From contig CAUCKA010000016.1 of assembly GCA_958443265.1 (NCBI GenBank), forward strand, positions 1 through 26,654: 26,654 bases of DNA, given 5' to 3'. Both the position numbers and the translations under genes were made by a program. Within the stretch, counting starts at the first letter, position 1. Every line of letters begins with the position of its first letter. The notes beneath the pieces are model-generated. The model saw nothing but the letters and a program-made list of their open reading frames with translations, was not told the DNA's origin and made no database searches. Shown here in pieces: positions 22,516 through 26,654 of this stretch. This DNA comes from an uncultured Collinsella sp. GTDB lineage: Bacteria; Actinomycetota; Coriobacteriia; Coriobacteriales; Coriobacteriaceae.

Positions 22516-22540
22516 CCGGGCCGCCGCCCCGATCGCTATG
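22516..22540 (-). repeat. Right arm of 25-nt inverted repeat
   Basis: This is the inverted partner of 21937-21961. It lies 17 nt upstream of the 34-aa peptide start. A perfect TTGACA (22545-22550, minus) sits just upstream of the arm, but no -10 follows at 16-18 nt. Confidence 0.78.
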
Positions 22541-22562
22541 CAGCTGTCAAGGTAAATGGGAG

Positions 22563-22721
22563 CTAGTAGTACATCCCGCTCGGCGCGGTCCCCTCGACGG
22601 CGCCGGCTATGGCCAGAAGCGCGAGCATCGCCACGGCGCACGCCACGCTGCGCACGCGCTCGGGCAGCGAGTCCCACCACGCGCCGAGGCGGCAGCCCGC
22701 CTCCCAGACCAGATCCCCCAT
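22563..22721 (-). CDS. Small membrane protein (52 aa)
   Basis: It begins MGDLVWEAGCRLGAWWDSLP and has one transmembrane helix (about 24-45, VRSVACAVAMLALLAIAGAV) and a short C-terminus SGMYY. The ATG at 22721 overlaps the preceding stop (TGATG), so translation is coupled. No signal-peptidase site is evident. The function is unknown. Confidence 0.55.
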   Translation of the reverse strand: MGDLVWEAGCRLGAWWDSLPERVRSVACAVAMLALLAIAGAVEGTAPSGMYY

Positions 22722-22951
22722 CACGCCACCCGCCTCGGACGGCGCGCCGGCACGCAGTCGGGCGACGGCAGCGCCGGCACCGCCCCGCGCGCCCTGATGG
22801 CGGCGTCGATGTCCTCGCTGCTCACCACCTCGCGCGAGCTGTTCGGGTTGAGCGACGGGTAGCGCGGGATGATCCCCTGCATGACCATCGCGCGGAACGT
22901 GACGTTGTCGCAGCAGGCGTAACGCGCGCCCTTGGCTATCGACATCCACAT
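22721..22951 (-). CDS. Excisionase-like DNA-binding protein
   Basis: This 76-aa protein begins MWMSIAKGARYACCDNVTFR. SD AAAGGAG precedes the ATG at 22951. Residues 4-55 follow the MerR/HTH_17 winged-helix layout: A-x3-A..., VTFRAMVMQGIIP at the recognition helix, a basic wing (YPSLNPNSSREVV), then SSEDIDAAIRARG. This is the usual form of phage excisionases (Xis), which bend attachment sites. An integrase is present about 2.5 kb downstream in the same operon. It could also be a simple repressor. Confidence 0.62.
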   Translation of the reverse strand: MWMSIAKGARYACCDNVTFRAMVMQGIIPRYPSLNPNSSREVVSSEDIDAAIRARGAVPALPSPDCVPARRPRRVA

Positions 22952-22986
22952 GGCCTTCTCCTTTCATTCGTTGAGCCAATCCCTTG

Positions 22987-23173
22987 CCGGAGGGCCGCAC
23001 CGATAGATGCGGCCGGAGGGCGCTCCCCCGCCAAAGGGAGCGGTGCCGCCGCCCCGCCAAGTCGGCGGCGGACACCTTGCGGGCCGGATGTAGGGAGTCC
23101 GGCCCCGTCGCGCCACGGGCCCCGCGGAATGGGGGCGGTACGGAACCCGTGGCGCGACGGGGGCGGGCCCGCC
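22987..23173 (-). repeat. Cluster of five consecutive GC hairpins
   Basis: The gap 22952-23174 has no gene but holds in order: 22993-22999/23008-23014 (7 bp), 23021-23027/23036-23042 (7 bp), 23046-23051/23063-23068 (6 bp), 23081-23088/23098-23105 (8 bp) and 23103-23119/23146-23162 (17 bp perfect, arm CCCCGTCGCGCCACGGG). The 12-nt palindrome GGCGGGCCCGCC (23162-23173) abuts the next gene end. It reads as a structured RNA, an att/replication-type site, or a string of attenuators. Confidence 0.75.
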
Positions 23174-23174
23174 G

Positions 23175-23324
23175 TCAGTCGCAAGGCGAGCTGAGGACCC
23201 ACGCAACGATGAACGGAATCGCGGCCGAGAAGCACACCCGCGCGAGGCCGTAGGCCCCCTGCACGGCGCACATCCAGCCGGCGGCGTCCATCACGACGGC
23301 CGAGGCCAGCAGCGCCCGGGTCAT
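23175..23324 (-). CDS. Small membrane protein (49 aa)
   Basis: It begins MTRALLASAVVMDAAGWMCA. Two hydrophobic stretches (about 4-24 and 29-45) suggest a two-helix hairpin in the membrane. The ATG overlaps the preceding stop (ATGA), so translation is coupled. The function is unknown. It is one of several tiny membrane proteins in this region. Confidence 0.55.
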   Translation of the reverse strand: MTRALLASAVVMDAAGWMCAVQGAYGLARVCFSAAIPFIVAWVLSSPCD

Positions 23325-23596
23325 TCGCGACCGCGGCCGAACGGCCACTCGCCCGGCTCCGGGTCGATCTCGTAGACGTCGCAGGACGCCAGGTCGAGCG
23401 CCTGCCTGCGGTCGAGCCTCACCAGGCGCGCCAGGGAGGCGGTGTCGCCGGCCTGAACGTGCCTGTAGAACGCGTCGTGCGCGTCCGCCAGGAAGGCGAA
23501 CACCTCCGTGTGCCACTCGGAGTCCTCGTCGACCCATGTCACCATGCCGCCCAGCGTCGTGACGACGTGGGGCAGCTCGTAGCTCTTGACAGCCAT
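23321..23596 (-). CDS. Phage protein of unknown function (91 aa)
   Basis: It begins MAVKSYELPHVVTTLGGMVT. ATG at 23596 with SD GGGGAGAGG is preferred over an in-frame GTG at 23614 whose SD would be too close. The content is acidic and W/Y-rich (WVDEDSEWHTEVFAFLADAHDAFYRH). No family is recognised. The stop overlaps the next start (ATGA). Confidence 0.6.
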   Translation of the reverse strand: MAVKSYELPHVVTTLGGMVTWVDEDSEWHTEVFAFLADAHDAFYRHVQAGDTASLARLVRLDRRQALDLASCDVYEIDPEPGEWPFGRGRE

Positions 23597-23610
23597 TTCC
23601 CTCTCCCCAT

Positions 23611-23823
23611 TCACTCCTCTTCCGCCTCCCCACTTTGGGGTCGACCTTGGTACCCAATGACCTCGACACCAAGCTCGACCTCGCCGATTTCCTCAAGAAT
23701 CTCGACTGCAGCCCGAAGGTGCTCAGACGCCGCCCTCACCTTCTCCGCGAGCTCTAAGGCATCGGGGCACCTGCCCATAAGGACGACCTCGCCCATCTTC
23801 TTGCCTTCCATCTCTTCCCCCAT
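23611..23823 (-). CDS. Small acidic coiled-coil protein (70 aa)
   Basis: ATG at 23823 lies 2 nt after the Cro-like stop. An ATG at 23811 with GGGGGA upstream is also plausible. Residues 20-45 form an amphipathic helix (ALELAEKVRAASEHLRAAVEILEE) followed by beta strands (VELGVEVIGYQG). No family is recognised. Confidence 0.58.
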   Translation of the reverse strand: MGEEMEGKKMGEVVLMGRCPDALELAEKVRAASEHLRAAVEILEEIGEVELGVEVIGYQGRPQSGEAEEE

Positions 23824-23825
23824 CC

Positions 23826-24053
23826 CTACGCGGCCTCGTCCGTGTTCCAGCCCATCAGGTCATTGGGCGTGCAGCCGAGGGCCTGGGCGATGGCGTATGC
23901 CTTGTCGACGCCGGGAACCATCGAGCCGTTCTCGTAGCCGATGATTGAAGATGCCGAGAGCCCCGCCCTGTTGGCCAGCTGCTCCTGAGACATATCGGCT
24001 CGAGCGCGGGCGGCGCGCAGGTTCGCTCCAAACTCGTCCTTCGAAAACTCCAT
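23826..24053 (-). CDS. XRE-family regulator, Cro-like position
   Basis: This 75-aa protein starts MEFSKDEFGANLRAARARAD at 24053, with SD GGAGG. Nearly the whole protein is one XRE/lambda-repressor-type HTH: LRAARARADMSQEQLANRAGLSASSIIGYENGSMVPG with the turn at SASS. Being first in the lytic operon, opposite the 127-aa repressor and with only a DNA-binding domain, it fits a Cro. It is expressed from the strong minus promoter at 24098-24126. Confidence 0.82.
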   Translation of the reverse strand: MEFSKDEFGANLRAARARADMSQEQLANRAGLSASSIIGYENGSMVPGVDKAYAIAQALGCTPNDLMGWNTDEAA

Positions 24054-24097
24054 TTCGTCCTCCTTCAAAATGTGCGGGTTTCTTCCTGTCGCTTGAA

Positions 24098-24126
24098 ACT
24101 ATAAGCGGATGTCTGCCTATTTGCAA
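24098..24126 (-). promoter_or_regulatory. Early lytic promoter
   Basis: On the minus strand TTGCAA (24126-24121), a 17-nt spacer and TATAGT (24103-24098) make a near-consensus promoter about 45 nt before the Cro-like start. This divergent gap is visibly AT-richer than its surroundings. Confidence 0.78.
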
Positions 24127-24138
24127 GAGAAAACTTTG

Positions 24139-24157
24139 CAGAATCTTGCTCATTCTG
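24139..24157. promoter_or_regulatory. Putative operator in the genetic switch
   Basis: CAGAAT (24139-24144) and ATTCTG (24152-24157) form an inverted repeat whose 7-nt spacer contains the -35 box of the plus promoter. Direct TTGCA repeats (24121, 24136, 24146) lie alongside. It is a likely binding site for one of the two XRE proteins. Confidence 0.5.
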
Positions 24158-24174
24158 ATGAAAAGCTATAGGAT
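24146..24174 (+). promoter_or_regulatory. Repressor promoter
   Basis: TTGCTC (24146-24151), 17 nt, TAGGAT (24169-24174) lie 35 nt before the 127-aa repressor. It is weaker than the divergent lytic promoter, as expected for a maintenance promoter. Confidence 0.55.
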
Positions 24175-24208
24175 TCTCGGCAACAACCGTCCTATTTAGG
24201 AGGCATAT

Positions 24209-24592
24209 ATGAATTTACGAATTAGGGAAGTGAGAAAGAACCTTCACATGTCCCAAACGGAGCTTGCCGACGCAACGGGGACAAGCCTGAGAACGGTCGG
24301 CTCTTGGGAGAGAAGCGAGAGCCTCCCCAACGTCGAGCAACTTTGGAAGTGCGCCAAAGCTCTTAACACCGACCCCAACGACCTCCTCGGATGGTACGAG
24401 GAGCACCCCGAGGACAGGCCGACGGCGCCGGCGGGCGCCGAGGGCGAGCTGATCGCCTGCTACCGGCAGAGCACCGAGAAGAGGCGCTCGAAGATCCTGG
24501 AGACGGCACGCGACCAGGCCGAGCTGTCCCAAGCTCAGGCTGCAGCGCCTGAAGGCGAAGGGCTGGAAGAGGATCAAGTAAGGTCCGCGTAG
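24209..24592 (+). CDS. XRE-family phage repressor
   Basis: This 127-aa protein has ATG at 24209 and SD TAGGAGG. Residues 3-62 are an XRE HTH (IREVRKNLHMSQTELADATGTSLRTVGSWERSESLPNVEQL). A short C-terminal region (GELIACYRQSTEKRRSKILETARDQ) is a helix typical of small phage repressors and would dimerise. There is no LexA-type peptidase domain, so induction would not use RecA-driven self-cleavage. Divergence from the Cro-like gene supports the role of lysogeny repressor. Codon use is less GC-rich at its start. Confidence 0.82.
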   Translation: MNLRIREVRKNLHMSQTELADATGTSLRTVGSWERSESLPNVEQLWKCAKALNTDPNDLLGWYEEHPEDRPTAPAGAEGELIACYRQSTEKRRSKILETARDQAELSQAQAAAPEGEGLEEDQVRSA

Positions 24593-24616
24593 GCGACCTA
24601 TTAGAGAGGAAGATAT

Positions 24617-25618
24617 ATGGAAGACCCCATCCAGGCCGAGATTGTCCTGTACCAGTCCGAGGGGGCAAACGTGCCGGTGCAGGTGCGCTATATGGACGAG
24701 ACGCTTTGGATGCCCCAGAAGGAGATCGCCGAGCTGTTCGACACAACCAAGCAATCAATCAGCTATCACTTGTCGAACATCTTCAGAGAAGGAGAGCTGG
24801 AACGAGATTCAGTTGTCAAAGAAATTTTGACAACTGCTTCGGACGGCAAGAACTATAGGGTGATGTTCTACGCGCTCGATGCCATCATCGCCGTCGGGTA
24901 CCGCGTGAACTCGCTGCGCGCGACCCGTTTCCGCCAGTGGGCCACGGCGACCCTCAAGGAGTACATCACCAAGGGATTCGTCCTCAACGACGACATGCTC
25001 AAGAACGGCCGGCCCTTCGGCAAGGACTACTTCGACGAGCTGCTCGCCCGCATCCGCGACATCCGCGCGAGCGAGCGGCGCGTGTGGCTCAAGATCACCG
25101 ACATATTCCAGGAGTGCAGCTTCGACTACGACAGGGACTCGACCATGGCCAAGAACTTCTACGCCGCGGTCCAGAACAAGATGCACTACGCCGTCACCGG
25201 GCACACCGCGGCCGAGATCGTCCAGGGGCGCTCCGACCCGTCCAAGCCCAACATGGGGCTCACCTCATGGAAGGGTGGCCCCGAGGGCCGCATCCACTCC
25301 TCGGACGTCACCGTGGCCAAAAACTACCTGTCCGAGGACGAGATCAGGCAGCTGAACCGCCTCGTCACGATGCTGCTCGACACGCTCGAGGACAGGGCCG
25401 AGCGGCACGTCCTGACGAGCATGGAGGACTGCGAGCGCCTGCTCGACGGCTTCCTGACATTCAGCGGGCGCGAGGTGCTCAAGGGCCTCGGCAACCGCAA
25501 CAAGAAGACGGCGGACAAGATCGCCAAGGAGCGCTTCCACGAGTTCCAGAAGCTCCAGGACAAGACCTACGAGAACGACTTCGAGAAGATGGCGAAGCGC
25601 CTGAACGGCAAGGCGTAA
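24617..25618 (+). CDS. RhuM family protein
   Basis: This 333-aa protein has ATG at 24617 and SD GAGAGGAAG, 25 nt after the repressor, so the two are probably co-transcribed in the lysogen. The N-terminus (QVRYMDETLWMPQKEIAELF, TTKQSISYHLSNIFREGEL) is the RhuM/KilA-N-like region with a helix-turn-helix, and VMFYALDAIIAVGYRVNS with FRQWATATLKEYI is the family signature. The C-terminal half (KNKMHYAVTGHTAAEIVQGR) is also conserved in RhuM. Named from a Salmonella pathogenicity island gene, RhuM has no firmly known activity. Expression beside the repressor suggests a moron with a defence, exclusion or toxin-like role (inference). Around 24740-24840 the GC is lower than in the rest of the gene. 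Confidence 0.88.
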   Translation: MEDPIQAEIVLYQSEGANVPVQVRYMDETLWMPQKEIAELFDTTKQSISYHLSNIFREGELERDSVVKEILTTASDGKNYRVMFYALDAIIAVGYRVNSLRATRFRQWATATLKEYITKGFVLNDDMLKNGRPFGKDYFDELLARIRDIRASERRVWLKITDIFQECSFDYDRDSTMAKNFYAAVQNKMHYAVTGHTAAEIVQGRSDPSKPNMGLTSWKGGPEGRIHSSDVTVAKNYLSEDEIRQLNRLVTMLLDTLEDRAERHVLTSMEDCERLLDGFLTFSGREVLKGLGNRNKKTADKIAKERFHEFQKLQDKTYENDFEKMAKRLNGKA

Positions 25619-25639
25619 CGGACAAATAAGTTTGTCCGT
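25618..25639. repeat. Hairpin at end of RhuM gene
   Basis: ACGGACAAA and TTTGTCCGT with a 4-nt loop form a perfect 9-bp stem that starts at the stop codon. No U-tract follows, so transcription probably ends at 25796 instead. Confidence 0.6.
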
Positions 25640-25661
25640 CACGAAAGACGGGCAGGAAGCG

Positions 25662-25720
25662 AGCCGTCAAAGCGCCAGTTATTCCCCATTTTCGTGGGGT
25701 CGCGAAAATGGGTGACGGCT
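25662..25720. repeat. Nested inverted repeats near probable prophage end
   Basis: AGCCGTCA (25662-25669) pairs with TGACGGCT (25713-25720) and CCCATTTTCG (25685-25694) with CGAAAATGGG (25703-25712). The 3' arms are contiguous while the 5' arms are 15 nt apart. It lies between the last lysogenic gene and the terminator, in a stretch with no gene (25619-25882). It is a possible attachment-site neighbourhood or RNA structure. Confidence 0.55.
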
Positions 25721-25761
25721 TGACCACGCCGACGGCAAACGATAACTTGGACAGCGGTATT

Positions 25762-25835
25762 GACGCGGGGACCCCACGGGGCCCGCGTCCAATAGAAAGG
25801 CGGCTGTCCCAACGGGCGGCCGCCTTTCTTCGTTT
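25762..25835. terminator. Bidirectional terminator
   Basis: AAAGGCGGC (25796-25804) pairs with GCCGCCTTT (25819-25827), followed on the plus strand by CTTCGTTT. On the minus strand the same stem is followed by TTTCTATTGG. An additional GC stem (GACGCGGG/CCCGCGTC, 25762-25769 with 25782-25789) precedes it. It ends the repressor-RhuM transcript and insulates the next gene. Confidence 0.8.
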
Positions 25836-25856
25836 ATGAGCATCCCAACGAGAGGA

Positions 25857-25862
25857 TAGAAT
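25857..25862 (+). promoter_or_regulatory. Possible -10 box for the next gene
   Basis: TAGAAT sits 20 nt before the ATG at 25883. No convincing -35 lies 17 nt upstream (TTATGA is the best), so support is weak. Confidence 0.3.
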
Positions 25863-25882
25863 CATCCACCGAGGTGATTCGG

Positions 25883-26654
25883 ATGTGGAGACATGTGATG
25901 GAGCGTAAAACAATAACCTTCAAATTCGAGGGCGACCTGGAAGGGGTCTCAGTCGACACGTTCACCGCGGCGCTCCTCGGCTACTCGAGGGCCGTGCAGG
26001 CTTCGGCAAGAGAGCTTGATCCGAATGCGGTCATCGACGTCGAGATAACCGCAACTCGCCCCGGCTGCCTGGAAGCCATTCTCCAAGCGGTCGTGAAAGA
26101 CCTGCCGGGCATACTTGGGGCGTTGAGCCAGGCGAGCGATCAGCTCGAGCCGGTGTTGAGCGCCTTCAAGGGCTATCTCGAGCTCCGCCGGTTCCTCGGC
26201 AAGAACGGAGCGCCGAAAAGCGTCGAGCGCGTTGGCGACGGCATCTCGGTAACCGCTGGCAACAACTCAGTCATCAACATCACGCAGAACGTCTATAAGG
26301 TCAGTGGCTCCAATGAGGTCGACTCCGCCGTCTCGTCAATGTTCGGCGCGCTCTCGGACAACGAGAAGATCGGCGGTCTATCGATAAGCGGAGACGGTGT
26401 CGACGGCTTCGAATCTTCACGAGACGACTTCGAAGACATCAGGACGGCACCCAAGTGCGAGACGGAGCAGGAGCGCGACGTCGTCATGGAGCAGCAGCAC
26501 CTCAACGTCGCGAAACCCGTGCTCGAGTACAGCGACAAACGCAAATGGGAGCTCTACTGGAACGGCCAGAAGCTCTCGGCGAACATGGGGGACTTCGACT
26601 TCCTCGGCCAGCTGGCAAGGCGCGAGCGAACGTTCGGCATCGGGGACGACATGA
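25883..26654 (+). CDS. Uncharacterised protein, cut by window end (probable host or moron gene)
   Basis: The frame is open from ATG 25883 (SD GAGGTGAT, an excellent anti-SD match) to the last base, at least 257 codons, with no stop. A second ATG at 25898 also has a GGAG. Residues read MWRHVMERKTITFKFEGDLE, then an alpha/beta domain (TFTAALLGYSRAVQASAREL, VIDVEITATRPGCLEAILQA), a hydrophobic helix (VVKDLPGILGALSQ), a polar beta segment (VTAGNNSVINITQNVYKVSG) and a W-rich region (KRKWELYWNGQKLSANMG). I do not recognise the family. Similar-looking proteins of unknown function turn up in defence- and prophage-rich regions, but I cannot confirm that here. Codon use is less GC-biased than in the phage genes, so it may be host DNA or a separate acquisition. 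Confidence 0.72.
   Translation, partial: MWRHVMERKTITFKFEGDLEGVSVDTFTAALLGYSRAVQASARELDPNAVIDVEITATRPGCLEAILQAVVKDLPGILGALSQASDQLEPVLSAFKGYLELRRFLGKNGAPKSVERVGDGISVTAGNNSVINITQNVYKVSGSNEVDSAVSSMFGALSDNEKIGGLSISGDGVDGFESSRDDFEDIRTAPKCETEQERDVVMEQQHLNVAKPVLEYSDKRKWELYWNGQKLSANMGDFDFLGQLARRERTFGIGDDM

Noticed and set aside
22545..22550. Perfect TTGACA on the minus strand as a promoter for the ParB operon or the 34-aa peptide
   Set aside because: No -10-like sequence at 15-19 nt; the following DNA is GC only.
15552..25800. Shared CAATAGAAAGGC at 15552 and 25789 as an att core
   Set aside because: Both are the tails of minus-strand terminators; one lies mid-phage, so a common terminator end explains it better.

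Overview
The window is most of a temperate siphophage (prophage) in a high-GC bacterium. By eye the GC is about two thirds, and most genes have a clean GGAGG-type ribosome binding site. Gene content and style (RhuM, a DUF6291-like replication protein, an FN3-rich tail protein after the tape measure, TTG and GTG starts with strong SD sequences) fit an actinobacterium, most likely a gut Coriobacteriia. The genus cannot be read from the sequence. Almost everything lies on the minus strand, so in transcriptional order the window runs from right to left.

Right edge (24.0-26.65 kb). A divergent switch sits between a 75-aa XRE protein (minus, Cro-like position) and a 127-aa XRE repressor (plus) that is followed by a RhuM-family gene. 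A hairpin-rich stretch with a bidirectional terminator follows, then an unrelated plus-strand gene cut by the window end (25883-26654). The right phage/host boundary is probably in 25.62-25.88 kb.

Early lytic region (15.84-24.05 kb, minus). The order is: small unknown proteins, a stretch of about 180 nt with five consecutive hairpins, an excisionase-like wHTH protein, tiny membrane peptides, a ParB-like protein, an unknown 118-aa protein, a tyrosine integrase embedded inside the operon, a DUF6291-like replication protein, a string of small genes (several zinc ribbons) joined by ATGA/GTGA overlaps, and finally a sigma-region-4/ArpU-like late regulator. One plus-strand gene (21962-22420) interrupts this operon and is flanked by a 25-nt inverted repeat.

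Late control region (15.53-15.84 kb). Between the late regulator and the late genes lie a terminator, ten tandem 10-bp repeats, a TATAAC -10 box with no proper -35, and a leader terminator before the first late gene. This looks like an activator- or antiterminator-controlled late promoter.

Late structural operon (0-15.53 kb, minus). The order is: small protein, HNH nuclease, TerS, TerL, portal, a MuF-type minor head protein with a C-terminal CdiA-like PD-(D/E)XK nuclease domain, tRNA-Trp and tRNA-Leu genes, a strong terminator, scaffold, major capsid, connector proteins, tail terminator, tail tube, tail chaperones joined by a programmed -1 frameshift, tape measure, and an FN3 tail protein. 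Lysis genes and the left attachment site are not in the window.

The points most worth following up are the toxin-tRNA unit in the head operon, the decamer-array late promoter, the inverted-repeat cassette, and the frameshift site with its stem-loop.
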